The notes beneath the pieces were generated by a model. That model saw nothing but the letters and a program-made list of their open reading frames with translations. It had not been told where the DNA came from and searched no databases. Shown here one piece after another: positions 1-8,176 of a stretch of DNA of 64,000 nt. Location: NCBI RefSeq assembly GCF_900112475.1, contig NZ_FOLW01000012.1:1-64000 (forward strand), in the 5' to 3' direction. Every line of letters begins with the position of its first letter. Position 1 is the stretch's first letter. Both the position numbers and the translations under genes were made by a program. This stretch comes from Pragia fontium DSM 5563 = ATCC 49100. GTDB taxonomy: Bacteria; Pseudomonadota; Gammaproteobacteria; Enterobacterales; Enterobacteriaceae.

Positions 1-231
1 TACCTCTGACACTGAGAGCTTTGGTGGGATCTTGACTAATAAATGAACGTGATCTAATTGAACATTTAATTCCACTATTTCTATATGGAGCTGTTCACTC
101 AAAATTCTTATTTGTCTGTACACCTCTTTCCCTACATTATTTTTCAATATTCGGAATCGGCATTTGGGCGTCCAGACTATATGGTATTGACAATGCCATA
201 GCACATGCGATGCTTTTTCGAATCTACTCAT
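1..231 (-). CDS. tnpA: IS200/IS605-family transposase TnpA, 3' part outside window
   Basis: The minus-strand frame starting at the ATG at 231 begins MSRFEKASHVLWHCQYHIVW and runs open to the window edge, so only about the first 77 residues are visible. The opening matches IS200-type Y1 transposases (small HUH single-strand transposases). The DHVHLLV stretch near residue 64 contains the HxH metal-binding pair of the HUH fold. The catalytic tyrosine would lie beyond the edge. No disruption is visible in the part present, so the copy may be active. It lies upstream of dcuA, where aspA would be expected by E. coli synteny. Family call is firm; completeness is unknown. Confidence 0.85.
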   Translation of the reverse strand, partial: MSRFEKASHVLWHCQYHIVWTPKCRFRILKNNVGKEVYRQIRILSEQLHIEIVELNVQLDHVHLLVKIPPKLSVSEV

Positions 232-340
232 GGTTAAATCCTTATCAGTTATGGGGATAACAGATTCGGATTTTCCCATGAGTAGCCTTACTGGCAGAGC
301 CTAAAGTCGATAACCACGTCCATAGGACGTGGTATTCAGT
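232..340 (-). mobile_element. Left end of IS200/IS605-like element with subterminal hairpin
   Basis: Between the transposase start and the dcuA upstream region lies a perfect 9-bp inverted repeat, ACCACGTCC (313-321) and GGACGTGGT (325-333), separated by ATA. Subterminal hairpins of this kind are what Y1 transposases recognise in IS200/IS605 elements, and the one here is about 80 bp upstream of the tnpA start, as expected for the left end. The exact cleavage site cannot be fixed without an empty-site comparison; it is probably close to 334-345. Confidence 0.65.
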
Positions 341-446
341 TAGAAATAAAAAATTAACATGCCTTTTTATTATCCAAAGGAACTGGCCAGCCATTCATTT
401 TGTGTTATCTCGCTTTATAACACGTATAAAATCAAGGAAATAATAT

Positions 447-1748
447 ATGTTAGCCGTACAATTCGTGATTGTCCTGCTGGCCATCTACGTTGGTGCTCGA
501 CTCGGTGGCATTGCCATCGGTTTTGCCGGTGGATTTGGTGTACTTGTTCTCACCCTTGTTTGTAAAATTAACCCGGGAAATATCCCATTCGACGTTATTC
601 AAATCATCATGTCCGTTATCGCAGCCATCGCTGCGATGCAGGTTGCCGGAGGCATGGATTATCTGGTCAGCCTGGCGGCAAAACTGCTGCGTAAACACCC
701 TAAGTACATTACGTTTCTTGCGCCTATCGTCACTTACTTTATGACAATTTTTGCCGGCACTGGCCATACCGCATTCTCTACCATGCCGGTTATCGCTGAA
801 GTCGCCAAAGGTCAAGGCATTCGCCCTTCTCGTCCGTTATCCATCGCCGTGGTTGCTTCTCAGATTGCCATTACCGCATCACCGATTTCTGCCGCAGTGG
901 TATTTACCGCAGGCTTACTGGAGCCGGTTGGCGTCAGCTATCTGCAACTGTTAGGTATTTGTATTTCAACCACCTTTACCGCCGTCATGCTGACCGCTAT
1001 CGTCAGTAACTTCCTCGGTTGTGAGTTAAAAGACGATCCGGTTTATCAAGAGCGTCTGGCAAAAGGTTTAGTCAGCGATATTAAAGTGACGGATATCGCG
1101 ATCAAGCCCGGTGCAAAACTTTCCGTGGCGCTGTTTCTGATTGGTATTATTGCCGTGATGCTTTATGCAACGGCGATCAGCAGTTCCGTTGGCCTGATTG
1201 AAAATCCTATTCTGGGTCGTGACCATGCCATCGTGGTCTTTATGCTGACCATTGCCACCATGATTTGTATCTGCTGCAAAGTGGATACCAACGAAATTCT
1301 CAATGCCGGTACCTTTAAATCAGGCATGAGCGCTTGCGTTTGTGTGCTGGGTGTTGCTTGGTTAGGCGATACTTTCGTTCAAGCCCATATCGTTGATATC
1401 AAAGCGTTCTCCGGTTCTTTACTGCAAGAGCACTCATGGATGTTAGCCATCATCCTGTTCTTCGCCGCGACCCTACTTTATTCACAGGCCGCCACGGCAA
1501 AAGCATTACTGCCAGCGGCACTGGCGCTGGGCGTATCTCCGGTTGGTATCGTCGCCTCATTCGCCGCCGTTTCAGCCCTGTTCGTGCTGCCAACTTATCC
1601 AACCTTGCTGGCCGCGGTTCAGATGGATGACACCGGTTCCACGCGCATCGGCAAATACGTATTTAACCATTCCTTCCTGATTCCGGGCGTTATTGCGATT
1701 ACCCTTTCGGTACTGTTTGGATTTATCGTCGGTAATATCGTTCTGTAA
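447..1748 (+). CDS. dcuA: Anaerobic C4-dicarboxylate transporter DcuA
   Basis: The 433-residue product has the same length as E. coli DcuA and matches its family closely. It opens MLAVQFVIVLLAIYVGARLG and carries the conserved VIAAIAAMQVAGG, KYITFLAPIVTYF, TIFAGTGH and QIAITASPISAAVV segments. It is a polytopic inner-membrane antiporter that exchanges aspartate, malate, fumarate and succinate, mainly for fumarate respiration and aspartate uptake. An AAGGAAATA Shine-Dalgarno-like sequence precedes the ATG. The downstream neighbours cutA and dsbD match the enterobacterial order, while the usual upstream partner aspA is not visible because an IS200-like element lies there. Some residues differ from E. 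coli (FAGTGH rather than FAGTGN), so a DcuB-like call was considered, but the overall match is to DcuA. Confidence 0.93.
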   Translation: MLAVQFVIVLLAIYVGARLGGIAIGFAGGFGVLVLTLVCKINPGNIPFDVIQIIMSVIAAIAAMQVAGGMDYLVSLAAKLLRKHPKYITFLAPIVTYFMTIFAGTGHTAFSTMPVIAEVAKGQGIRPSRPLSIAVVASQIAITASPISAAVVFTAGLLEPVGVSYLQLLGICISTTFTAVMLTAIVSNFLGCELKDDPVYQERLAKGLVSDIKVTDIAIKPGAKLSVALFLIGIIAVMLYATAISSSVGLIENPILGRDHAIVVFMLTIATMICICCKVDTNEILNAGTFKSGMSACVCVLGVAWLGDTFVQAHIVDIKAFSGSLLQEHSWMLAIILFFAATLLYSQAATAKALLPAALALGVSPVGIVASFAAVSALFVLPTYPTLLAAVQMDDTGSTRIGKYVFNHSFLIPGVIAITLSVLFGFIVGNIVL

Positions 1749-1759
1749 TTGCTCTGTCT

Positions 1760-1790
1760 AGCCTGAGGCATTCACACCTCAGGCTGCTTT
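1760..1790 (+). terminator. Rho-independent terminator of dcuA
   Basis: A 9-bp perfect stem AGCCTGAGG (1760-1768) and CCTCAGGCT (1777-1785) with an 8-nt loop lies 11 bases after the dcuA stop and is followed by GCTTT. It separates dcuA from cutA-dsbD. Confidence 0.75.
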
Positions 1791-1885
1791 CCCCCATGCC
1801 CATCGCTATTTACTGACAAACGCCCGTTCACCCCGTATAGTGTTTTGCTAAATGCAGTATGTTTTCCCGCCACGAGGTGAACATT

Positions 1886-2230
1886 ATGACGTCCGCAATG
1901 ACTGAAAATCACAGCATTAATACCACCATTGTCCTCTGCACCGCACCGGATGAAGCCAGCGCGCAAGAGCTTGCTACTTTAGTTCTGGGCGAAAAGTTAG
2001 CCGCCTGCGTCACCATTCTGCCGGGAGCGACTTCGCTGTATTACTGGCAAGGCAAGCTGGAACAAGAGTATGAAGTTCAGATGTTGTTTAAGACCAATGC
2101 ACAATGTCAGGAAAACCTGATGGCAATGTTAAAACAGCATCATCCTTATGAAACACCAGAGCTGCTGGCGCTACCCGTCAGCGCAGGCAACAAAGAATAT
2201 TTATCATGGCTCGACACATCACTAAACTAA
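1886..2230 (+). CDS. cutA: Divalent cation tolerance protein CutA
   Basis: The 114-residue product is a CutA1-family protein: [15 protein letters not shown], then [30 protein letters not shown] and [13 protein letters not shown], the full family signature in order. CutA is a small trimeric ferredoxin-like-fold protein first linked to copper tolerance in E. coli; its biochemical role is still unsettled. The start at 1886 is preferred over an in-frame ATG at 1859 because GAGGTGA (1874-1880) sits at correct spacing before 1886 and the length then fits the family (about 112). The 3' end overlaps dsbD by 25 bases, so the two are probably co-transcribed and translationally coupled. Confidence 0.92.
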   Translation: MTSAMTENHSINTTIVLCTAPDEASAQELATLVLGEKLAACVTILPGATSLYYWQGKLEQEYEVQMLFKTNAQCQENLMAMLKQHHPYETPELLALPVSAGNKEYLSWLDTSLN

Positions 2231-3975
2231 TCGCTTTTTTCTGGCTTGGCTTATTTTGTACCGTATTTGGCGCTCAGGCTGCACTATTTGATAAATCTCC
2301 ATCGCAAGGGAAATTTATTGCCGTCGATCAAGCCTTTGCTTTTGATTTCAGCCAGAATAACCAACATCTCACCCTGAAATGGGATATCGCGCCCGGTTAT
2401 TACCTCTATCAGCACCAGATTAAGATTGTCCCACAAGAGGCAGAGATCGCCCCCTATCAGCTACCAAAAGGCCATAGCCATACCGATAGTTTTTACGGCG
2501 ATACCATTATCTACCAGCAATCCTTATCCATCCCGCTGACGCTCACTCAGGCCAACAATGATGCTGAGGTTATCGTGAGCTATCAGGGCTGTGCTGAGGC
2601 TGGCTTTTGCTATCCGCCAGAAACGCGCAAAGTTCCGCTAAGTGCCATTACCGCAGCGTCAGCCCAAGGGGAAAGCAGTGCCGCGGTTAGCTCGCTGGAA
2701 AGTAGTCAAACCAATAGCCCACAAGATGCGGAAGCAACCCCGCTTCCCTTTTCTCCCCTCTGGGCTCTGGTGATCGGTATCCTTGCTGCCGCAACGCCTT
2801 GTGTATTGCCAATGTACCCACTGATTTCCGGTATTATTCTCGGCGGTCAGCAGCGTTATAGCCTGACCCGTACCTTCTTTCTGGCGTTAGTCTACGTGCA
2901 GGGAATGGCCTTGACCTACACGGCGCTGGGGGTAGTGATTGCCGCTGCCGGTATGCAATTTCAGGCCTATTTTCAGCATCCAGTGGTATTAATTGGTTTA
3001 TCGCTACTGTTTATCCTGCTGGCATTATCTATGTTTGGGGTTTATACCCTGCAACTCCCCTCTTCTCTGCAAACCAGAATTACCGGATGGAGTAATCACC
3101 AGAAAGGCGGTTCTCCGCTAGGGGTGTTTATTATGGGCGCTCTGGCCGGATTAATTAGCTCCCCTTGCACTACCGCGCCGTTAACCGCCATTCTGCTGTA
3201 TATCGCCCAAAGCGGTAATTTGTTAGCCGGCGGCGGTACGCTTTACCTCTATGCATTAGGCATGGGGATTCCACTGATACTGGTTACCCTATTTGGTAAT
3301 AAGGTTCTCCCACGCAGCGGCCCGTGGATGCAGTATGTTAAAGAAGGCTTTGGTTTTATCATTCTGGCGTTACCGGTGATTTTATTGGGTCGTCTGTATG
3401 GTGATGTCTGGGAATTACGCATGTGGTCGGCGCTGGGGCTGGCCTTCTTCGGTTGGGCATTTATTATCAGTTTACGCGCCTCTCAGGGTTGGATGCGCAT
3501 CGTTCAGTTACTGTTTCTGGCGGCAGCGCTGATCGTTACCCGACCATTACAGGATTGGGCCTTTGGCTCTTCTACGGCACAAACCTCAGTCAATGAACGC
3601 AGTATGTTTAGCCAAATCAGTAACCGTGACGATTTACATCAGGCTCTGGCACAGGCCAGAGGTAAAACCGTGATGCTCGATCTCTATGCTGACTGGTGCG
3701 TCACCTGTAAAGAGTTTGAGAAGTATACCTTCAGCGATCGCTCGGTTCAGAATGCATTAGCCAATTCTGTACTGCTTCAGGCGGATGTTACGGCCAACAA
3801 TGAGCAGCATATCGCCTTGTTAAAGAAGTTTCAGGTTCTGGGTTTACCCACCATTCTATTTTTCGATAAGCAGGGTCATGAACTCACCGATTTAAGGGTG
3901 TCAGGCTTTATGAATGCAGAGCAATTTATCGCTCATTTGGAGAAGGTCAAACAACGCAACGACAGCGCTAATTGA
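2206..3975 (+). CDS. dsbD: Thiol:disulfide interchange protein DsbD
   Basis: DsbD moves electrons from cytoplasmic thioredoxin across the inner membrane to periplasmic DsbC, DsbG and CcmG. The 589 residues show all three modules: a signal peptide ending around FGAQA (residue 25); a periplasmic N-domain with the redox pair C129/C135 ([14 protein letters not shown]); an eight-helix membrane domain with TPCVLP (C199) and SPCTTAP (C321); and a C-terminal thioredoxin-like domain with DWCVTCKE (C498/C501). All six functional cysteines are present, so the enzyme should work. The protein is slightly longer than E. coli DsbD (565), mostly in a Ser/Gln-rich linker around residues 150-180. The start lies inside cutA. 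Confidence 0.96.
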   Translation: MARHITKLIAFFWLGLFCTVFGAQAALFDKSPSQGKFIAVDQAFAFDFSQNNQHLTLKWDIAPGYYLYQHQIKIVPQEAEIAPYQLPKGHSHTDSFYGDTIIYQQSLSIPLTLTQANNDAEVIVSYQGCAEAGFCYPPETRKVPLSAITAASAQGESSAAVSSLESSQTNSPQDAEATPLPFSPLWALVIGILAAATPCVLPMYPLISGIILGGQQRYSLTRTFFLALVYVQGMALTYTALGVVIAAAGMQFQAYFQHPVVLIGLSLLFILLALSMFGVYTLQLPSSLQTRITGWSNHQKGGSPLGVFIMGALAGLISSPCTTAPLTAILLYIAQSGNLLAGGGTLYLYALGMGIPLILVTLFGNKVLPRSGPWMQYVKEGFGFIILALPVILLGRLYGDVWELRMWSALGLAFFGWAFIISLRASQGWMRIVQLLFLAAALIVTRPLQDWAFGSSTAQTSVNERSMFSQISNRDDLHQALAQARGKTVMLDLYADWCVTCKEFEKYTFSDRSVQNALANSVLLQADVTANNEQHIALLKKFQVLGLPTILFFDKQGHELTDLRVSGFMNAEQFIAHLEKVKQRNDSAN

Positions 3976-4046
3976 TGAAAATACCAGCAAACAATCGGCA
4001 AATTGACGGTTTGTTGTGCACTTCATCATTATCCGCATAAATTTCG

Positions 4047-4075
4047 TTGACGAACTCAACGTAATCCTGTTTAAT
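4047..4075 (+). promoter_or_regulatory. Sigma-70 promoter of tRNA-Phe with GC-rich discriminator
   Basis: TTGACG (4047-4052) and TTTAAT (4070-4075) are separated by exactly 17 bases. They are followed by GCGCCCCG just before the mature tRNA 5' end at 4086. A GC-rich discriminator is typical of stringently controlled stable-RNA promoters in enterobacteria. A second TTGACG (4003-4008) with CATTAT (4027-4032) lies upstream and could be an additional promoter. Confidence 0.7.
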
Positions 4076-4085
4076 GCGCCCCGTT

Positions 4086-4161
4086 GCCCGGATAGCTCAG
4101 TCGGTAGAGCAGGGGATTGAAAATCCCCGTGTCCTTGGTTCGATTCCGAGTCCGGGCACCA
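4086..4161 (+). tRNA. tRNA-Phe (anticodon GAA)
   Basis: The 76-nt gene starts GCCCGGATAGCTCAG and ends with an encoded CCA. The acceptor arms GCCCGGA and TCCGGGC pair perfectly. The anticodon stem GGGGA/TCCCC encloses TTGAAAA with GAA at 4119-4121, and the T-arm carries GGTTCGATTCC. It agrees with the E. coli tRNA-Phe sequence as I remember it. The location downstream of dsbD, and the repeats that follow, make it a likely past integration or recombination site. Confidence 0.98.
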
Positions 4162-4524
4162 TATTTAAAGAAACCAGCCTAAGGGCTGGTTTTTTGCTTT
4201 TCAGAACGGACTCTCCATCTTCGATTATTCGTCTCATCCATGAGACTCACCCCTACGGGGCCAATGCTAAAGCATTGTTCAAATCTGTTCCTGACAGATT
4301 TGTCCGAGTCCGGGCACCATATTTAAAGAAACCAGCCTAAGGGCTGGTTTTTTGCTTTTCAGAACGGACTCTACATCTTCGATTATTCGTCTCATCCATG
4401 AGACTCACCCCTACGGGGCCAATGCTAAAGCATTGTTCAAATCTGTTCCTGACAGATTTGTCCGAGTCCGGGCACCATATTTAAAGAAACCAGCCTAAGG
4501 GCTGGTTTTTTGCTTTTCAGAACG
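4146..4524 (+). repeat. 158-bp tandem repeat carrying tRNA-Phe 3' end and terminator (2.4 copies)
   Basis: Unit 1 is 4146-4303, unit 2 is 4304-4461, and a partial unit 3 runs from 4462 to about 4524. Each unit begins with the last 16 bases of tRNA-Phe (CCGAGTCCGGGCACCA), continues into a terminator hairpin, and units 1 and 2 end with a spacer that includes GTCTCATCCATGAGAC. The units are almost identical; one difference seen is CTCCATC versus CTACATC in the spacer. The precise period suggests unequal crossing-over or slippage in a former tRNA-Phe array, or repeated insertion at the tRNA 3' end. The array is not a set of functional tRNAs, because copies 2 and 3 lack everything 5' of the T-arm. 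Confidence 0.9.
4172..4195 (+). terminator. Terminator of tRNA-Phe (first of three copies)
   Basis: AACCAGCC (4172-4179) and GGCTGGTT (4184-4191) form an 8-bp stem with loop TAAG, followed by a T tract. Identical hairpins recur at 4330-4353 and 4488-4511 because they lie in the 158-bp tandem units. The third also sits at the 3' end of the convergent RluA-type gene, where it could act in both directions. Confidence 0.85.
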
Positions 4525-5215
4525 GGCTGGCATGATGGGCTTTGACCCACTCTTCGCTGACGGGATGAACAAAATGCAGCTCACTGGCGTGCAGCATCAG
4601 CCGAGGTGTCCGTTCGGTGCCTGGTAGCAGGCGACCGCCATACAGGTCGCAGCCCCAAATAGGGTGGCCCAACTGCTGGCAGTGAATACGCAGTTGATGA
4701 GTGCGTCCGGTTTCCGGGGTTAGCTCTACCCGCGTCAATGGTAATAACTTCCCGTCTTCCAACTCATGATAAAAGCGTTCAACGACCTGATATCTGGAAC
4801 GAGCGGGCTTACCGTGGATTAAGCAAATTGACATCAGCGGGAACAGCGCCGGGTCTTTGGCAATCGCCGCATCTATCACCCCTTGGTTGTTATCCAGATG
4901 TCCACACAGCAGTGCGCTGTATACTTTGGTCACTGTACGCTGACTAAACTGTCGGCAGAGCGCGGCATTGATAGCCTTATTGCGGGCAATCACCATCAAT
5001 CCAGAAGTACCAAAATCAAGGCGATGAACCAAGGTGCAGCCGGGGAATATCTGTACCAGCCGATGATGCACCGAATCGAGATTTTGCGGATTTTTCCCTG
5101 AGAGACTGAGCAGCCCGGAAGGCTTATTGATAAGCACCAGATGATCGTCCTGATAGAGAATCTCTATCTCGTCATGGCATGACGGGGCAATAAAGGTATC
5201 GATAATCTTAGACAT
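4517..5215 (-). CDS. RluA-family RNA pseudouridine synthase
   Basis: The 232-residue protein isomerises uridine to pseudouridine in rRNA or tRNA. The catalytic block HRLDFGTSGLMVIARN contains the RluA-family HRLDxxTSG motif with the nucleophilic Asp. Other family blocks are ILYQDDHLVLINKPSGLLS near residue 20, KVYSALLCG, and TGRTHQLRIHCQQLGHPIWG. There is no S4 domain, so it belongs to the short RluA/TruC-like branch. Which uridine it modifies cannot be told from the sequence. The last codons run into the third tandem repeat copy (4462-4524), so the C-terminal two residues and stop were probably set by the repeat. It is convergent with tRNA-Phe. Confidence 0.85.
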   Translation of the reverse strand: MSKIIDTFIAPSCHDEIEILYQDDHLVLINKPSGLLSLSGKNPQNLDSVHHRLVQIFPGCTLVHRLDFGTSGLMVIARNKAINAALCRQFSQRTVTKVYSALLCGHLDNNQGVIDAAIAKDPALFPLMSICLIHGKPARSRYQVVERFYHELEDGKLLPLTRVELTPETGRTHQLRIHCQQLGHPIWGCDLYGGRLLPGTERTPRLMLHASELHFVHPVSEEWVKAHHASPF

Positions 5216-5403
5216 CAGGTTACCCGGATAGAGAGTGGAAGCGGATGATAACGAATTTTAAACCGACTGGCGAATCTGGTCGTTCCCCGCGCATCCCTGA
5301 AATTTATCATCTAGACTTGAACCAAAGACGTGGTCTGCGCAGCCATTGTGCTTTACACTGCGCGTTGCAAAAACTGAGTGGATAAACGATTAAGTAGGCG
5401 GTA

Positions 5404-5886
5404 ATGGCAATGAATGGAACGATCACAACGTGGTTTGAAGATAAAGGTTTTGGATTTATCAAAGATGAAAACGGTGATAACCGTTATTTTCATGTGATTA
5501 AAGTTGCCAACCCTGAACTGATTAAGAAAAATGCGGCGGTAACTTTCGAACCCACCACGAATAACAAAGGTCTGTCAGCTTATTCTGTAAAAGTCATACC
5601 AGAAAGCAAATACATCTATATCGCGGGCGAGCGCATTAAACTTACGTCGATCAAGTCTTATCTGGTTTACAGTGAAGAAGTGTCAGCCGATAGCCATATT
5701 GATAAGGAAAATGTGGTGATGTCTGTGGGTATACTGATGAATAGTATCAGACCGAAATCAGCCACTAAGCCTGGTGAAATGCGTTCGCTGAAAAAACTAG
5801 CGATTACCACCTTTCAGGGTACGACGTTAATCTTCTCAGAAGATGAGATAGACGTAGATGCTACTGTGAAAATGCTCAAGGTCTGA
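5404..5886 (+). CDS. Cold-shock-domain protein with C-terminal extension
   Basis: The N-terminal 65 residues form a cold-shock domain: MAMNGTITTWFEDKGFGFIK carries the RNP1-type GFGFI, and RYFHVI matches the RNP2 position. Such domains bind single-stranded RNA or DNA. About 95 further residues follow, which I do not recognise as a known domain. They include IYIAGERIKLTSIKSYLVY and an acidic C-terminus. Proteins with this architecture occur in several enterobacteria with no assigned function that I know of. The start at 5404 is uncertain; an in-frame ATG lies at 5410. The gene stands alone between the RluA-type gene and a tRNA fossil. Confidence 0.8.
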   Translation: MAMNGTITTWFEDKGFGFIKDENGDNRYFHVIKVANPELIKKNAAVTFEPTTNNKGLSAYSVKVIPESKYIYIAGERIKLTSIKSYLVYSEEVSADSHIDKENVVMSVGILMNSIRPKSATKPGEMRSLKKLAITTFQGTTLIFSEDEIDVDATVKMLKV

Positions 5887-6289
5887 TGGCGTCATAAATC
5901 CGGTAGTGATGTCCTCTTATTGCTCTTAGTCGACTATCTGGGAGCAATCACCTCTTTCTACAAATCTGACACGCGTTTTGAAAATCCCTGTGTCCTTGGT
6001 TCGATTATTCGTCTCATCCATAAGGCTCCCCTCTGCGGAGTCAAGCTATGGCATTGTTCAAATCAAGGCACCTTCCCACAACTCCTGAATTCAACTAAAA
6101 TCGTTGTTGTATTCAATATTATGACCTCGTCAGCGCTACGGAAGTCTACCAGTTCCTACCTGAATCCAGTGTTGGTTGGAGCCTATCTGAGGGCTCATCT
6201 TATTCGACGTTATTTTGGGATCGGTTCACTGTCTGGTAGAAGGATTAAGATTGGATCCCCCGATTCTAATTAACCCATGGAGAAGAAAA
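5887..6289. other. Intergenic region with tRNA-Phe fossil
   Basis: No gene is supported here. Bases 5977-6006 match the anticodon-arm to T-arm part of tRNA-Phe (TTGAAAATCCCTGTGTCC with one change in the anticodon stem). The sequence then joins, through the shared string TTCGATT, to a diverged copy of the 158-bp repeat spacer (about 6002-6064, ATTATTCGTCTCATCCA, GCATTGTTCAAATC). The rest up to 6278 has no recognisable feature. Confidence 0.7.
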
Positions 6290-6898
6290 ATGGAATTTGG
6301 GCTGATTTTTGCGATGAGCATGTTTTCACTGAGCATGTCCATCTCACCGGGTCCGGTGAATATGGTGACAATCGCCTCCAGTGCTAACCACGGTTTCTGG
6401 CGAACCTTCCCGTTCGTTTCTGGCGCAACTATTGGTTTCACTCTGTTACTGGTCTTCGTTGGATTTTGGTTCCTTGGGGTGATTGAGAACTATCCGATAT
6501 TTTTCGAGTACCTCAGCCTAGGTGGTTCGGCTTTTATTATCTATGTCGGCTACAAAATTGCCTCGTCGCCTCCTGAGTTAGTGGTGGAGAAAAGCGATAC
6601 TCCCAGCTTTATGCAGGGCTTCCTGCTCCAGTGGCTCAACCCCAAGGCGTGGATCGCCTGTGCCTCTGGCTCAGCACTATTTTCAACCCCGCAGACGCAC
6701 ACTACGTTGTTCACCTTCATCGTAATCTACTTCGTCATCTGCTATCTGTCGCTGGCGGCCTGGGCTGTATTAGGGGATAGAGTCTCAATGCTCCTCAATA
6801 GCGTACTGCGTATCCGTATCTTCAACCTCATTATGGGCGGCATGCTAATCTTAACCGCCTGCTACATGCTTTACTTACAGTTTTTCACTGCTAGCTAA
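6290..6898 (+). CDS. LysE/RhtB-family amino-acid exporter
   Basis: The 202-residue protein has about six hydrophobic segments. It carries the LysE/RhtB N-terminal signature SISPGPVNMVTIASSANHGF and the central LQWLNPKAWI motif. Members export amino acids such as homoserine, threonine, leucine, cysteine or arginine; the substrate here cannot be told. The start at 6290 is chosen because GGAGAAG (6279-6285) lies 4-5 bases upstream. Longer in-frame starts further up have no Shine-Dalgarno and run into noncoding repeat sequence. It stands alone in its orientation. Confidence 0.85.
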   Translation: MEFGLIFAMSMFSLSMSISPGPVNMVTIASSANHGFWRTFPFVSGATIGFTLLLVFVGFWFLGVIENYPIFFEYLSLGGSAFIIYVGYKIASSPPELVVEKSDTPSFMQGFLLQWLNPKAWIACASGSALFSTPQTHTTLFTFIVIYFVICYLSLAAWAVLGDRVSMLLNSVLRIRIFNLIMGGMLILTACYMLYLQFFTAS

Positions 6899-7042
6899 CT
6901 CAGTAAGCATAAATGAAATGAGTTGTTGATAACATTAATCATAGGTATTGGCAGCACGATAGGGAGACCAATCTGGCGCTTTAGATTAACAGGGCGTCAT
7001 CAATGCCTAAATTGAGGCCACTAAGTTATTGGTACATTTAAA

Positions 7043-7070
7043 AAACCAGCCTTTAGGCTGGTTTCTTGCT
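7043..7070. terminator. Bidirectional terminator between lysE-like and lacI-like genes
   Basis: AAACCAGCC (7043-7051) and GGCTGGTTT (7056-7064) form a 9-bp stem with loop TTTA, flanked by A-rich and T-rich sequence. The stem sequence is the same as in the tRNA-Phe terminators. It sits between convergent genes and could serve both. Confidence 0.75.
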
Positions 7071-7087
7071 TCTTCGAATAACGACCA

Positions 7088-8095
7088 TTACAAACCCAGC
7101 TTACCTCTAACAATCACTTTCCCGGGTTTTGCCGCTTTATCTGATGCACGCCTGACCGCCATGCTGACAGCTTGCCAGGCAATTTCTTGCAGGTCGTGTG
7201 AGATGCAGGGGAAATTAAAGCCATAAATTGTGGCATAAGAGACTTCATCAATACTGAATAACGAAACATCTTTCAGCAGCGCTAATTGATGATTAATACA
7301 CGACTTGATAATACCCAAAGAGATCTGGTTATTGCAGCCAACAAAATAGTCCGGTGCCTGATGATGCTTCAAATAGTGGTTGGTCGCGTTATAGGCTTCA
7401 TTCATCAGAAAATCGGCATATAAAATTTCAATATTATCGACATTTCCCTGCAAGGCGGCCTGTAAGCCCGTCACTCTGTCTCTGGCAACGTTAGAGTCTT
7501 CCGGACCGGAAATAATGACAATGTTTTTCGCTTTCTGAGAAAGCAAATAGCGGCCAGCCTGCAAACCACAATCCAGATTATCAATATACACGCCACTACA
7601 GTGTTTAATATCCATTTCCCGGTCGACCAAAATAACCGGAATATTTAATAATTCTAACTGCTTAATATAATCAGGCCGATAAAAACGTTCGGCAGACACC
7701 ACGGATAAAATGATGGCATCGACATTGTAGCCAATCAATTTATCAATAATACGGGCTTCATTCTCTTTTGATTCATAGGAATCAAACAGCAACGTATCAT
7801 AACCCGCGCGATAAGCCTCTTGTGTCATCAGCTTTGCCAGCCCACCAAAGAATGGGTTGGCCATATCAGGACTGACAATCCCGATGGTGTTTGATGACTT
7901 GGCCCGTAAACTACGCGCCGCGGCATTCACCACATAGCCAATTTTATCAGCCGCTTCCAAAATACGCTTTAATGTATCGGGATGAACTTTATCTGGCTGA
8001 GAAAAAGCACGGGATGCGGTAATTTTACTAACATTCGCAATAGCCGCGACATTTTCTAACGTCACTTTTTGTGAACGATTATCTGCCAATTGCAT
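7088..8095 (-). CDS. LacI-family transcriptional regulator of the xylitol/lyxose locus
   Basis: The 335-residue protein has an N-terminal LacI-type helix-turn-helix (VTLENVAAIANVSKITASRA, residues about 11-30) and hinge helix (NAAARSLRAKSSNTIGIVSP). A periplasmic-binding-protein-like sensor domain follows (MANPFFGGLAKLM, VDAIILSV, PVILVDREM). It most likely represses the divergent isomerase and dehydrogenase units, since two perfect 16-18-bp palindromes of LacI-operator type flank the intergenic region next door. The effector is inferred to be a pentitol or pentose such as xylitol or D-lyxose. The start is uncertain: GGAG (8096-8099) directly abuts the ATG at 8095, so the in-frame TTG at 8089, six bases from GGAG, may be the true initiator. 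Confidence 0.88.
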   Translation of the reverse strand: MQLADNRSQKVTLENVAAIANVSKITASRAFSQPDKVHPDTLKRILEAADKIGYVVNAAARSLRAKSSNTIGIVSPDMANPFFGGLAKLMTQEAYRAGYDTLLFDSYESKENEARIIDKLIGYNVDAIILSVVSAERFYRPDYIKQLELLNIPVILVDREMDIKHCSGVYIDNLDCGLQAGRYLLSQKAKNIVIISGPEDSNVARDRVTGLQAALQGNVDNIEILYADFLMNEAYNATNHYLKHHQAPDYFVGCNNQISLGIIKSCINHQLALLKDVSLFSIDEVSYATIYGFNFPCISHDLQEIAWQAVSMAVRRASDKAAKPGKVIVRGKLGL

Positions 8096-8176
8096 CTCCT
8101 TATCAAAAAAGCATCATTTTGTATCATTATATTATCATTTAATCGATTCAGTCACGTAAAAATGACGTCAATACCA

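Noticed and set aside
450-815. Long open frame antisense to dcuA, and similar long antisense frames inside the cdiA and autotransporter genes
   Set aside because: They follow from codon bias of the real genes on the other strand, with no ribosome-binding sites or recognisable domains.
4074-4340. An 88-codon open frame running through tRNA-Phe and the first repeat unit
   Set aside because: It overlaps a certain tRNA gene and its terminators, repeats itself with the tandem units and resembles no protein.
4146-4524. Possible CRISPR array because of regular repeats
   Set aside because: The 158-bp period is far too long, whole units are repeated without unique spacers, and the repeat is tRNA-derived; no cas genes are present.
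5920-6273. A 117-codon frame upstream of the lysE-like gene
   Set aside because: It is formed by the tRNA-Phe fossil and the repeat spacer; composition is not protein-like and there is no ribosome-binding site.
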